Source: Hysterium pulicare CBS 123377
Taxonomy: Eukaryota; Ascomycota; Dothideomycetes; Hysteriales; Hysteriaceae
DNA: 64,000 nucleotides
Assembly: GCA_000467715.1 (NCBI GenBank)
Contig: AJFK01000698.1
Coordinates: 1 to 64,000 of the forward strand
Reading direction: 5' to 3'
The notes under the pieces are model-generated. The model did no database searches and was not told the origin of the DNA. It saw nothing but the letters and a program-made list of their open reading frames with translations. The translations under genes and the position numbers were made by a program. Below are positions 22,906 to 34,465 of this stretch, one piece after another. How positions within the stretch are numbered: position 1 is the first letter of the stretch; each line of letters starts with the position of its first letter.

Positions 22906-23263
22906 CTAATATGTCTTGGGTATAATACTATCGTCAAAACGCTAAACAAATAGAAGAGACTTTTGTATGAGTTGGAAGAGAACAAAGCATTCCAGGTTTT
23001 TAGCTTCTTTCTGTATTTCGAATACGTGAACTAGGGGATTGAAATCAAAATCATGTTTCAAAGAGATATGCATAGCTAAGGGAGAAAAATACTCTCTTTG
23101 CCAGAATAACCATGGCCAAGTGGCTTGAGGATGGTTGAAAAACGCGTACAAATAGAACGTTATCAGGACTAACGATTCACAACCGAAATGATTAGCCTGG
23201 TCGGAACACCGACTAGATTACTTGGACAAGAGGTGTAAAGTTGGCGTCACAAAGGCCGCAGCA
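22906..23263. other. 3' flank of the JmjC gene
   Basis: AT-rich sequence with no supported gene. It probably contains the 3' untranslated end of the minus-strand JmjC gene. Confidence 0.4.
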
Positions 23264-26111
23264 TTAGGTAGAAGTCGCACGAATAGCCAGTTCACGACCT
23301 GGGGCGATGGGGCGTAGAGGTCTATAGGGCGGAGGGCCATTCTCATTTTCACCTCGCGGCATGGTGGGCGGAGTCCATAGTGACCCTGGGGTATTACCAC
23401 GGAGATCTGGGCGCAAATAAGGAAGCCACTTTAGGAAGAATGCTCGGCGCCGGCTTTTGAGCATATCGATTCTGTGCAAGTCAGTCTTGATCCGATTAAG
23501 CGACCGAAGAGAGAACGTTAGGAGATAGACTCCAAAACGTCCAAAACGTCACATGGAAGAGATGGGGCTGGGCTGGGAAGGAAGTTCGAGATGGACTTAC
23601 TCTTTTGCCCCAATACCGTGAAGCGAGGGCTTTGTCGTTGCCTCTGGAAATTGGAGCAGGAGACCATGCTTGTCCACCTCTGCTTCCGGCAGCACGCAAG
23701 GAGATTCATCTTCTCTCCAAAGGGCCTCAGCTATTGCGATGAGATATTCCCCACGCTCCTTTTGGGCGAGAACCTCGTCTTCCTTGGGTGGAGGACGATT
23801 TCGCTCCGAATACCATCGCCGGATGCGTTCGACTGCGTCGTTACGGGCAGTTGCATAAGTCGCTGCCCGCGGTGTGCCTCCCCCTTGTTGGGTTTGGAGA
23901 CGCTTGCTGACTGCTCGCTCCTTTTTCTTGAGCTCCTTTGCGCTTTCATGCACATGGTTAAAGTGCTTTGCGAATTGTATCTGTTGAAGGCGTATGCAGG
24001 AAGTTGTATTTCGGCTTTGGTCCATAAGGCCCATAAGGTTGACCCACCGCTGCTCAATACTCTCCCTGTCGTTCATAGATGCGAGCGACAATTGGCCATC
24101 GACATTAGAGAAGAGAGTATCATAACCATTAGAGACGGATATATTAGATTGTTGCGGTGAACACTGCATGATCATTTGAATTAAATGAGCGCGTACCCAC
24201 GGCTTGTCCAGTAAGCTTTCATCCCGGAGCGCCCGGCGCGCCATGTTTACGTCATATCCAGATTGAAGGCAGAACGTCCTCAATGCTGGTTCTAGTTCTT
24301 TGAATTGAACTGGCTTGAAAGTCTTTTCCGTGGGAGGATTGCCATGATGTACGGACTTGGGCGGGCACCATTTGTAGTCAGATAACTCCAGAGAACCAAG
24401 AGCAAAATTAACAGACTCGGCACAATTTTTGCCGAGATTGTTAATCTGATGGTACGCTCCCCGAGCAGTCACCATAACCTCTCCAGGGAGACACAGGCGA
24501 ATTGTAAACGGGATTCCAAAGATTCGGAGAAGCTTGGGACTTATGATGAGGTTCATGTGGCGGATAAACTGGGTGCAGGTTCGGTTCTTGATGTTAAAGT
24601 ATGCAAGCAGCTTTTCTTCAAATTCTTCTTTGTTTCTGGATGAAATCACCAGCCAGAGCTTTGGATAACCGAAAATGACGATGTTAACAGATCCAAGATT
24701 GGCGTCCTCAATATGGAGAGTGCCCGGAGTGTTCTTTTGCACGCATAAGTAATAGAAACTCTTGTTGACGCCTGGTGTGTAACACGACTCTAGTAGCACG
24801 GGTCCACAATCCGTTAAAAGAGGCAAAGAGTTGTGGGGTACCGGACCAATATAGTATAGCCAGGGCTGGCCCGGCCCATTTTCGACAATTTCGTCAAATA
24901 TTTTCTCTAGATCCGCCTCAGAATAGTCTATGAACCTCTCCCAATCCCCCGGAGAACATTCTGCAATGTTGGCCCACGGTTCGGAGGAGCCAGAATTGCC
25001 AGCTTTGGGGGTATCTTTGGGCTTGCGAGTGCGGATGAAGCCTTCTTTGTCACCAGGCTGCTTGTAGTATTCTTGTTCCACCAGGTACTCCTTGTCGAAG
25101 TTGGATTTTGTACAGAGGTTGGCCCATACGAAACGCATAAGGGTGACGTCCTCTTGCAGTATCATGGTGAAACAGCCGTCTTCGATTATTTGATCCCGAT
25201 AGCGGTCATCACACATGTGTTTGGTGATAGTGTTCACCATGTTTAAGGATAGGTCGTCTAGAGCGACAGAAAGGGTTGTACGATGACGCTGGAGATAATG
25301 GGGAAACTTTTGCCGTAGACCTTGGCTGGGTTGAGAGAGTCTAACTTGGGTGATATGCTCAAGGATCTGCCTGAACATGGTGGGGTAAACCGTAGACGCC
25401 TCTTCTGCGGCAGGCTGTGCTGACTCGTCTGCTCCCTCTTGTGTGGCTGGCTCTTCGTCCTGCGCTTCGTCCTCATCGTCCTCATCGTCCTCATTGTCAT
25501 CATCGTCCTCATCATCCTCATCATCTTCTTCGTATCCTACGTATCCTGCGGATCCTTCGCATTCTTCGTCATCTTCAGCTTCGTCGCCTTCTTCGTCGCC
25601 TTCTTCGTCACTTTCCGCCGCCGACTGTGCTGCAGGCCCGCCTTCTTCGCCGCCATTGGCCATGTCTCGGGCGGAAGTTCCATTCTTGACTTGGGCGGCA
25701 CGCTTCCTCTTGCGCGAACCGGGCGCCCGGGCACTACCCTCGTTGTAGTCGTGTGCTTGGCGGCCCTTCCGAGCTGGGCAATTCCTGACGGCGGACGTAG
25801 CGGAGGATGCGAGCGACTGCTTGGGGGCTACCAGCGACTGCTCGGGGGCTACCATTAGCGACGAAACCAAGGCTAACGTGGGTGACGAAAGATCGGACGA
25901 TACTGTTACATACCGTTTCCAATTCCTCAACGACGCTCTGCAATCCCTCGGCGGCGTTTCGAATTTCTGGTAGACCATGTTGCGCAAAGTCCTCTCTTCG
26001 CGTCTTGGTTATTTTTCCGTCGGTGAGCTTGTTCAACGAGTCCAAGATGCTCTGGGCGGTATCGCGAATCTTGAGTGCAGTCGCGCGAATGTCCGAAGAG
26101 GGCAAAGTCAT
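23264..26111 (-). CDS. JmjC-domain protein (putative Fe(II)/2-oxoglutarate histone demethylase-like)
   Basis: The proposed exons are 26111-25914, 25837-23601 and 23471-23264, giving 880 residues. Intron 1 (76 bp) runs GTATGT to GAGCAG and intron 2 (129 bp) runs GTAAGT to a CTGAC branch and GCACAG. Both preserve frame. Residues 1-66 are helical. Residues about 95-115 are basic, and about 120-195 are a Glu/Asp-rich tract. A JmjC domain lies at about 400-545. It has HIED (H-x-E) near residue 438 in TLHIEDANLGSVNIVIFG and the distal YHQI His near 528 in PGEVMVTARGAYHQINN, plus the usual NCAESVNFA afterwards. Both His and the Glu needed to hold iron are present, so catalysis is plausible. Members of this fold remove methyl groups from histone lysines or hydroxylate proteins in the nucleus. 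The C-terminal third is helical and charged. No JmjN or PHD finger is seen, so the substrate cannot be predicted. Confidence 0.85.
25813..25854. repeat. 21-bp tandem duplication at the JmjC intron 1 acceptor
   Basis: Two adjacent copies of GCGACTGCTYGGGGGCTACCA differ at one base. Read on the minus strand, each contains a potential CAG acceptor in the same frame, so alternative use would add or drop seven residues. Confidence 0.8.
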
Positions 26112-26411
26112 TACGAGAACACAAAACACAAAACACAAAAATAACCCAAATAAGAAACGATGCCAATAGGGAGGATCCGTCAAGGGATGGCTAAAGAGGG
26201 ATGGTTGGATGGCTGGATGGTTGGATGAAGGGGGTGTGGAGAAGAGCCGGAGGGTGCTCCGCTCCATTTTGGCGGCATCGCGATCGTGGTGTGGTGCGCT
26301 GGGGCAACATTAGCGAGCTGCCATCTGACTGGCCTAGACTGGCCAATTTTCGCGTAATCGCTTCAGACTTGGACATGGCCATCATGCGTCCTGCATTCAT
26401 CTCGCTCGCAT

Positions 26412-27037
26412 TCATAAAAGCAGATTCTCCTCATTTGGAACGCCAACAGGTGCTTTGTGCTGAAGAGGAGTATCTCGAAGACGTTCATCCACATATTCAC
26501 TTCCTGTGACCAATCTAGGAGAAACGCCTAAGAGAGTGGCTGTTCCCATGATCGCTGGCAGCAGCCCATGTCTGACGAACCCGCCAATAACACGAATTAT
26601 TCCCTTCGACTCCTTTTGCTCCAATAAAGCGTACATGATGCCTTCCTGACGGAAAATCGAAATTCATTTCTCAAGTTCAGCTAGCGTTCGCCCGAATGGT
26701 CTATTAATCGGACTGTTGCTTAGAAGAGATTCCCCACCCTCCTGGCGACATCTGCCATACCCGTAGGAGATAAATCGAAACTTCCCCTTTATATGCAGCA
26801 TACCTGATGATTGGTCTGCGTCCCTCCAGTTCTATCCGCTTTTGATGCCGAACGTAGGTCCCTGGTAGCGGATCCCTTTAACGTAGAGGACTTGGGTTGA
26901 AAACGAAAGGGCATATAGCCACTTCCTTCCTGGGCTTGTTCTCTACTGGGTTCAAAGTCGACGATTTCTTGAAGCAGTAACAGTATCTGGCGCACTTCAT
27001 CCCCTTTCCAATGGTGAGAAAACTCTTCGGTGACCAT
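26412..27037 (-). CDS. Hypothetical protein (2 exons)
   Basis: Exon 1 is 27037-26804, starting at an ATG (MVTEEFSHHW). Exon 2 is 26645-26412. The 158-bp intron has a CAG|GTATGC donor and a TTTTCCGTCAG acceptor, and phase is kept, giving 155 residues. Exon 1 holds an amphipathic helix (DEVRQILLLLQEIVDF) and then a basic stretch. Exon 2 holds a hydrophobic Gly-rich segment (IIRVIGGFVRHGLLPAIMG) that could be a membrane-associated helix. It lies about 300 bp upstream of the JmjC gene on the same strand, which may place the JmjC promoter in between. The family is unknown. A GTG 57 bp upstream is in frame, but I chose the ATG. Confidence 0.5.
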
Positions 27038-27689
27038 GGGAACACCGAAACTGATTCCCGAACCAGACAACCACCGGCCGCTTCCCGCAGTCACAAGTGT
27101 ATATAAGGAGAGTAAATCGGTCCTAATCCCCCTTCGAAGCTCCTAAGTCGATTTACAAGCGAGACGAGGAATGTTGGCCCAAGCACTGAGAAAATGACTT
27201 AAGATGTGGATAAGATTGCCGCGACGGACCTGGAACTGATGTACGAGAAGACTGTAACCATAAGTTTCATACCCCCCTACCTCCATGCTGCTTTCCCTCC
27301 CCTGCGAAGATTTCTGACAGCTCCGGATTAAATGCCAACAACTTCCCTCCCTCTACCACTTCCTCCACCAGCTCTTACTCTCCCCGTCCTCTTCCGAATC
27401 TGCACCGAAGCCACCGGATTTCTCTCCAACCCCATACCCATCTCCCACCCACCTCAACCCCTCATTCAATCCATCCTCGCCGAAACCCTCCGCCTCCAAC
27501 TTTTCATAACGTGCTACCTTGGCCCGCTCCCCTTACTCACCAACGGACGAAAACCCTCAGCCAAAAGGCCCGGCATGGACTGGATGACGGTATCATAAAT
27601 CAACTTACCGCGTAGTTTTTCCATAGCTCGTGAAAACTCAAAGGGAGCCTGAAAGATGAGGGACTGGGTGAAAATGTATGTTGCGTTCA
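27038..27689. other. Intergenic; Pro/Leu-rich open frame
   Basis: A plus-strand frame at 27332-27598 encodes an 88-residue Pro/Leu-rich peptide with no motif. The C-rich composition alone could keep it open. No gene is called. Confidence 0.4.
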
Positions 27690-27978
27690 AGATCAGAACA
27701 TCCTAAGCTCTGACCTCGCCAGCAGCCTATTTCAACGCTCGTCGCATCGGCGACATGAACTGCGAAGACAGTCGCCTTGGGGAGATCAGCTTCTGGGTCT
27801 CCAGCGGAATGAGTTCGGTACGGCTAATCACAGCAGCATGCTTAGCTTTGGCTATGGCAAAGGAGATGGCTGTCTCACGACCAATTCCACTGCCCTGAAC
27901 TCCAAGTTGATAGCTGAAAGATGTGTCAGGTTGAGGGAAGAAATGTTTCTTGCCAGTCTTTTGGCTTGGTCGAATCAA
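27690..27978 (-). pseudogene. Short-chain dehydrogenase/reductase N-terminal remnant
   Basis: The minus strand reads GSGIGRETAISFAIAKA then VISRTELIPLETQKL. This is the dinucleotide-binding TGxxxGIG turn and first Rossmann beta-alpha-beta unit of an NAD(P)-dependent SDR. The next segment (VFAVHVADATSVE, the usual D-V-T/A-D strand) lies in another frame, so at least one frameshift interrupts it. The Asn, Ser, Tyr-x-x-x-Lys catalytic part of the family is absent. A TTTCAG acceptor directly precedes the glycine turn. This is a truncated dead copy of an ordinary oxidoreductase. Confidence 0.7.
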
Positions 27979-28499
27979 TCGCTAGATAGGCATGATTGTG
28001 CCAAGTAGACGCGAAAGAAAGGAAATTGTGTTTGGAGTTCGTTGGCAAGGAGCCTGAAAGAGCAAGCAATAATGGTCGTGGTGGCCGCTCATCAGGTCAA
28101 TGCCGCACAAAGACTACAGGCTCATATGTGCCACGTAGGTACCTAGTGCAATGCAATACAGCAGGTTTGTATTGCGGCGAATATTGAACACCAGCTGAGG
28201 TCACACTTGAAGCATGCAAGGTTCAGTCATGTACGCTGAAGATTCTCGGCGAAGATTCTCGATGGAGTTACGACTGTTACACGCCATTTATTGCGAGGAC
28301 AGCATATTCTCGGGGACGCGCCATTGTGGTGAAAGAAACTATGACTTATTTTACTTGACTGTGATCGAGATGCTGCATGTCTTCAGCGAGCCCGTGGCCA
28401 ACGTATGCGCAATGAATGGTGAATGGCAATCGTGCCGAGGGAGTTGGAGTGGGGTTCCGACTGCGGACGCCCCCCAACTCCGCTCGCCCTATCCTGAAC

Positions 28500-29330
28500 G
28501 CCCATCAAGATGGCGCCGATAATCTCCCAACGCCGCACGACGAGTGTGCTTTCGCCATCCTGGGTACGACGCTTTTGCCAACGTCCCCGTCGTACACCCT
28601 ACACTTGATCATTCCGAGGGTGCTATCCATCATGAGACTGCACGACTCGCATGCGCCATCCTAGCCAACAACCGATGGGATGGCTCTGTGTCCGAGTCAA
28701 GTGCGGGCACGCCGGTTCAGATCAGCCCAGAAGGCATTTTATGCGGCACAAATTCGACGTACCCAGCCAAGGTGAGCAGCCCTATCGCTCTACTCATGCC
28801 CAGATACTGACTCATGGATTTTTTGGACAGATATCCTGTTCTGCCCTCTTTCACCAACTGACGCTTCCCCCACAATAAGATCCCTAAAATCTGGCACTCA
28901 TACAACCCACCCTCGAAGCCTCCAGGTCGACAGCTACCTCACCAAGCTGCTCCACCAGACGTGACCTTGTCTCGAGATATCTCATGCCGCATCGCGAACT
29001 ACATGGAGGGAACTGAGCATGCTCATCTGGTGCCACGTACTGAGGATGACTGGTTTCATAATAATGGCATGCTCAGTTATGCGGATCAAGAGCGCCCTGC
29101 CCCGATCCTTTTGATGCCCAGAATCCACACCCTTTTTGGACTGCTATGATTCGCCCCGGTCCTCCAATCCTCCCCTCTTGTCGTCAATGTCGGAATCGAG
29201 CGCGCAATAGACTGGAGGATGAAAACAACGATCGATTGGAAGAAGGGCATGATAATTTCGAAGTCTTCCGCAGTCGAAGTCTGGAACGCGACCTTGAGTC
29301 CGAACACGACGAACGACACCTCTTCGCTTT
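28500..29330 (+). pseudogene. Fungal HNH-nuclease-domain gene remnant
   Basis: The plus strand carries, in order, FRHPGYDAFANV, then HHETARLACAILANNRWDG, then an intron-like stretch with a GTGAGC donor, TACTGAC branch and GGACAG acceptor (28771-28830). It continues with CRIANYMEGTEHAHLVP, WFHNNGM and IHTLF. The AHLVP His, NNGM Asn and IHTLF His are the three HNH positions, in the layout of the fungal HNH (PF13391-like) proteins. The copy looks broken, with a few interruptions, and is old. The remainder to about 29463 encodes a charged Arg/Glu-rich stretch that could be its C-terminus. Confidence 0.65.
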
Positions 29331-31550
29331 GCCCACACGTAGACTGATGAACACGGACAGCAACGAAGTTGCAGAAGACCAGGGTCGAATACATGAGCGT
29401 TACGAGGGTGATTACGATGACGGGAATTGGCGTTCGAAGAGGCGGCGCTTGGAGAATCGATGAACGCCTCGCAGTTGCTTTGCTGCACGTGCCTTGATCA
29501 TCATTCTTTTTCAAACTCTTTCGGCGCGTTTGGCACCCATTTCAATTTACGTTTTTCCCGTGTCTTCCCTGGATAGGTTGTTCAACGACAACTTTCAAGA
29601 CAGGCAGGCGAGGAACGGAGTTCTTGGACTTTGAGATGGTTGATAATTTTACATATCCCTTCCTTGTCATCCTTCCTTCCTATTTTACATAGTATGTTAT
29701 AGACATTGCCTTTTTTTCTTGGTGGATCTCCAAATAAGGAAGAGCTATGTCAGACGTATGCTCATCATTCCACATGGAGACCGTCATTTTGAGACATCCT
29801 CCTACTTCTTCCTACGGTCTTCATTACGAGTTGACCTTACCAACTCTATGCAGATGCTATTGCTCGCCCTGCCTTCCGTCCCGTTGTTCAGTCCCAGGTA
29901 GCACAACTGTCAACAAGCGCGATAAAAACCCAGATTTTCATACCACTTCTGTGTCTCTTCATCTCCAACGTCCCAATAGAGGAGTCAGCAAGTTTACGAG
30001 TCGAGAAATGTTTGGCAACAGAAACCTCTTCATTCGAACGTTGCCATACCGCAAACCGGCGCGACGCCTAATCGGATAGCCTTTACCAACGTTCATATTT
30101 TAGAAGAACGTTTCTTTTATGCACTATTCTTTGGTTTGCTACTCTCTATTTAGATACCTTTTACTGCCGGATCGCTCTTTTGCACGTCGGCGCCTTATCG
30201 AGATATCCTTGCTTGTTAATCTCCCTTGGAAATGCACCTTCCATAATGTAGGGCCCTCCTACTCCGCGAGCCATAGGTCCTGTTAGAGGCTTGGCCTCTT
30301 GCTGGGCTTGCGCCTATCTGGATATTCTTTCTCCACTTCTGCTATGTAGAACGCCATTTTGTTTTATGTGTAATTCCCTACCCGCAATATCAATATTCAT
30401 AATATGCCCATTGGAGTCTACTTCTATATCAGGCTTCTCAACTGTCTACACAATTCTGGTCAAGCGTCCTCTCATCGCACTTTTCTTTTCTCCGTCATTC
30501 TGTTCCCCTTTATGCTCGTTTTTCCTGCCAGCCCTTTCTATTCTGCCACACCAACAAATCCTTCAACCCCCCACAAACCTTGTCGACCTCAGCGCCGCCT
30601 TAGCCATGACCCCCTCCACCTCATCTACTAGAGCACGAACCCCACCCGCCTCCTCACAAGCTTCTTGATGATATCAATGCAAGATGCACCCAGAAATTTC
30701 TCGAGTGCATTAAGGGCTGCCCTAGCACCAAAGCCTTTGTCTATACCTCCACTCATCCGTCCTACACAACAGCTACCCACATCCATGAAGGGCTCGAAGA
30801 AAGAGCCTCCTCTTCAAGCCCAATCAAACAGTCCACTACTCTCATATAAAAACGGTCGCTGGGGAAATCATCATAGAAGTGAATCGGAAGAGTGGTTTAC
30901 TTACGATGGTTATCCGGTTGATGAAGTTTGTTCGGTGAAGGCCATCGTTTGTTGGCTAGAACATAGTGGGATCGGGCCGAATGCAAGCGGTCATCGAGAG
31001 CTGAAAGTTGATTTCCATATTATGTGCTTTGGTAACATCCGTATGCACAGGATCTTGTTCTCCTTCATGGCTCCGCTTTGCTTGACATAAGAGATAAGCC
31101 ATAGTCATTCTGAACACTTGCTCCGATTTGTCCATACGGCTCGGCCATTTAGTTGTGCATGAAGGAACAGATAGCGCTCGATAGCCATTTCACGGTAGAG
31201 AGTGACAACATAGAGAATTTTGGGTATGGCCTTTTGTCAAATTGTCTCGTATCTTCTATAATATGTAGATACCATTTTATTGCCCATGAGCCTTTCGGAA
31301 CGTTCTAACGTACATGAATAATATACACACAATCGTGACAGACATAATAGATGGGGCTAAAAATAGCTGATTAAAAATATTGGAATGTTCAGAGGGGAGA
31401 AAGGAGAGCTAATAAAGCGGATAATGGATGTTGTATAGTGGATGAAGTGAAGCGCGCTTGAATCGGATGCACTAAATGCTGCCGTCGTACTTATTGGCCT
31501 TGATGATATTGCCGATGAAAACATGTGTCGTAAGGGCAACATAAAGATGC
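29331..31550. other. Gene-poor stretch
   Basis: A plus-strand charged frame (29146-29463) tails off the HNH remnant. A plus-strand frame at 30665-31090 (141 codons, with WGNHHRSESEEWFTYDGYP) is moderately protein-like but has no motif or clear start. Otherwise I see nothing. A CT-rich run at about 30470-30560 may be an old promoter. Confidence 0.4.
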
Positions 31551-32807
31551 TCAGTTATGTTGATCCGAATCTTGCTCGAACCACTCCAACCTTTCACCCT
31601 TCAGAATCACTCTGATTTCCCCATTAGACCACCGCCTTCTTTCAGCCAATTCCACAGCTGTGTAGCCAGCAGAGTCCTTGATATCGATTTGCGCCCCGTT
31701 CTCGACTAGCAAGCGTGCCATCTCTCGATTTCCTACATACACTGCGATATGGAGAGGCGTGCCATGAATTAACAATGTACCGTAGTTACTCTGATCAAAC
31801 GCCATGGCTTTGATATTGACATCGGCGCCTTTCGAGATTAGCAGCTCAACAACTCTCAGATCCTGGTTCACCGAGCAAGCGTGGGTCAGAGCGCTACCTG
31901 CTCTGGTTATCTGATTTGGGTCTGCGCCATTGTCTAACAGAAACTCCGCCGTCCGATAAGAGCCGTGATACAAAGCAGAGATGAGCACGCTCGGTAAAGT
32001 TCTTCCTAGATGATTCGGGGTTTCGTTGATATGGGCCCCATTCGCTAGAAAATACAGTGCCAATTCAAGGTTTTCGCACGCACAGGCCGTGAATAAGACT
32101 GGTACCCCATCTCCATTTCGCGCATTGATGCTAGCACCCGCAGCAACAAGCTGCTTTATCGCATCATGTGAACGTTGTCCCTGCATCGTCCATTTGGTGC
32201 ATGCTTGCAGTGGGGTATGTTGCATTGGTAAAGCATAGTCCACGTCGAATCCCTTTTCGATCATGAAAGCAACAATGGGCGCGATCCCGTCGTTAGGCGA
32301 ATCGAACAGTTCCAGGAAAGGAGAATACTTTTTCAGGTCGGTTACCCAGTTGAGAGACGGATAGGTCTCCATTAGCAATTTCGGGAGTTTTGCGTCGACT
32401 ATTCGGCTCAGACAATAGACGAATGCTGCGTAGGGACGAGGAGTTCGAATTTGGACAAAATCTTGCTCCCTTTGGGCTGGCATTCTCATCCAGGTATATG
32501 CTACTGCCTGGTAATTTCTGAAGTTGAATGTTATCTTCTTGTGAAAAGCGACGAAACGTTGGCTGAACTCTTTGCTCACGCCCAGGACGGTATAGTCCAA
32601 CTTCCAGGGATCGACATGCCGGATATCAGGGTGATAGATGTCGATTTTCCTATCCGGTGCGTCGCAAACATACTCCATTATTCGCTCGAAAAGAGGGATT
32701 GGAAGACTCATGATGGAAGCAGAGCCCTTGTGGTGTTTCCGTTGTCGATCATTGTCTACGCTAGTTGATCTTGGGCGCTTTGGTGGACGCTCATTGGGCA
32801 TGGTCAT
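31551..32807 (-). CDS. Ankyrin-repeat protein with F-box-like N-terminus
   Basis: This is a single exon of 418 residues. The start has basic stretches (PPKRPR, RQRKHHK) that look like nuclear localisation signals. Residues 33-50 (SLPIPLFERIMEYVCDAP) resemble an F-box helix, which in fungi often sits before ankyrin repeats and recruits SCF ubiquitin ligase through Skp1. From about residue 185 to the end are six or so ankyrin repeats. The typical T-P-L-H and L-L-x-x-G-A-D/N-x-N motifs are visible (FLLDNGADPN, LLISKGADVN, GTPLHIAVYVGN, LLVENGAQIDIKD). It is likely a protein-binding adaptor. The F-box reading is inference, while the ankyrin repeats are clear. No neighbour shares its strand within 3 kb. 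Confidence 0.88.
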   Translation of the reverse strand: MTMPNERPPKRPRSTSVDNDRQRKHHKGSASIMSLPIPLFERIMEYVCDAPDRKIDIYHPDIRHVDPWKLDYTVLGVSKEFSQRFVAFHKKITFNFRNYQAVAYTWMRMPAQREQDFVQIRTPRPYAAFVYCLSRIVDAKLPKLLMETYPSLNWVTDLKKYSPFLELFDSPNDGIAPIVAFMIEKGFDVDYALPMQHTPLQACTKWTMQGQRSHDAIKQLVAAGASINARNGDGVPVLFTACACENLELALYFLANGAHINETPNHLGRTLPSVLISALYHGSYRTAEFLLDNGADPNQITRAGSALTHACSVNQDLRVVELLISKGADVNIKAMAFDQSNYGTLLIHGTPLHIAVYVGNREMARLLVENGAQIDIKDSAGYTAVELAERRRWSNGEIRVILKGERLEWFEQDSDQHN

Positions 32808-34465
32808 GAGGAGAATGGATGTGAATGAGTGTTGGATGGTGGTAAATAGAGAGTGGTAGTGTGAATAATGTTGGAGTTACAATTTGGAATTTGGAGGATA
32901 TTCGTGGGTGTTTGCTACCCATTTAGCGTCCTTGGCATAGCATCAAGTCATCACGGACATAAGCGCAGGCATACCGATTTGTGAAGCGATACCGCAAGTC
33001 GTCAATTCGTCTACATGAGCAAAGGTGAAATCTAAAGGGTTGCATTCTGGAAATATCGCAATGGTCGTGGGCCTGTCGACCGATGCGCTAGCTTAGTCCT
33101 AACATTAGACGATCTCCTCCGATTGGTGCTCCTACACCTCCATTTGCAGATATAAAATGACTCTCTCACTGCAGAATAGGCTTCTTACATGTTCGATTAC
33201 TTGGATATTAATATTCTCAGGTAGTTACCTAGGCAAGAACCAAGGCAATCTTTTATCGACTCTTTTGGGCAGCTTTTTGCAGATAGATTTCCCTAATCAC
33301 TTCGTTAAGGGAAATCTCTATTTTCTGCCCGGGTCCATTCCTCAAATCCAAAAGCATACTTCTCTTGATAACATGACAACATTAATCTCCCGTGCACGGT
33401 TATTCTTGGGAGGTTATAGTGAGAAGAAGCTGAGGGAAGACGACGAGGTAATGATGCGATGTTTGACAAATATACGAACCGTTCGCATTTTTGTCGAATC
33501 CAAGAAGACCAGACTTCGCACGTTTGCAAGGCGATGCAAGCTATGATCTCACGAGTGGCTGGTAGATTGGTCGGAACGTTAGATATTGAAGACTATTATA
33601 TCGAGCCTCTCCTCGTAGAAGCAAAAAGTTGACGTTAAAGAATTGAGAAAACATCCAACCGGTTTAAGCTTCAAGTGAGTCTAAACAACCTCTAGATACG
33701 CCTTCAAAGCCTTGTTTTTATGTCATGTCAAGTGTGCTTTCGGTAATGCCCTACATAAGATGTTATACCTACATTTTCGAAACGTTGGGAGAAACACGAA
33801 AACATATTGCGTCGAAACGACATCTTTTCGAAATCCAAAGCATGGATATATTCAAACAGCTGTGGTGTGGACGGAAGAGGTAAATCTGATGAGGGGTGAC
33901 CCGAATGACTGCTTCGCGCCTACAAGACCGGTTGAATAAGCCAAAACATTGCGTCTTTTTGTCAACCTCCTATAGTTTTGTCGAAAACATTGAATGATTC
34001 CTCCTCGGCCGGTGGGAGCATAAGAAATCTTTTTACAAAACGGTCTCTAAAGCGGAGAAGCGCATTCTCCAAGCTCACTTTGGCAGATGCGCTGAATTAT
34101 ACGGCATATTTGCGCCTGCATGAAACGACGATTTACATTGAATGGCTCACGGCCCACGAAGACTTCGAATGGAGAAGCAATGGCGCAGGGTTTTATGTTG
34201 GAGATAACTGAGTTGAGAATGACGGGGGCCATCTTGCGGCGAAGCTTTCATAAGCTTTCATAAGCTCATGGTTGGAACCTCAATAAGCCCGTTGCGGTCT
34301 ATGCGGAGGCCACCAATGTTATCTTCGTTTTATACTAATGCGAAGAATCTTGGCGTGTCAGCGCAGTGAGGGATTTCGGACAGACAACACCCACCATTTC
34401 GCAACCTTTCAAGACTCCTAACCCTTCTAACCCTTCTCAACCTTCTCTGCACACCCATCTCGCGC
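32808..34465. other. Intergenic
   Basis: A plus-strand frame at 33157-33546 ends in a basic helical segment, and another at 33978-34211 is weakly protein-like. Neither has a motif. A small direct repeat (AGCTTTCATA twice) lies at about 34242-34264, and at 34408-34440 there is a 9-bp simple repeat (CTAACCCTT). Confidence 0.4.

Noticed and set aside
25417-25858. Plus-strand frames of 90-139 codons rich in His/Leu/Ser/Val
   Set aside because: They are the antisense of the Asp/Glu-rich tract of the JmjC gene (GAC/GAG repeats), which keeps all frames open.
34408-34440. CTAACCC-like repeat suggesting an interstitial telomere
   Set aside because: The unit is 9 bp (CTAACCCTT-like) with only two to three copies, not the TTAGGG hexamer.
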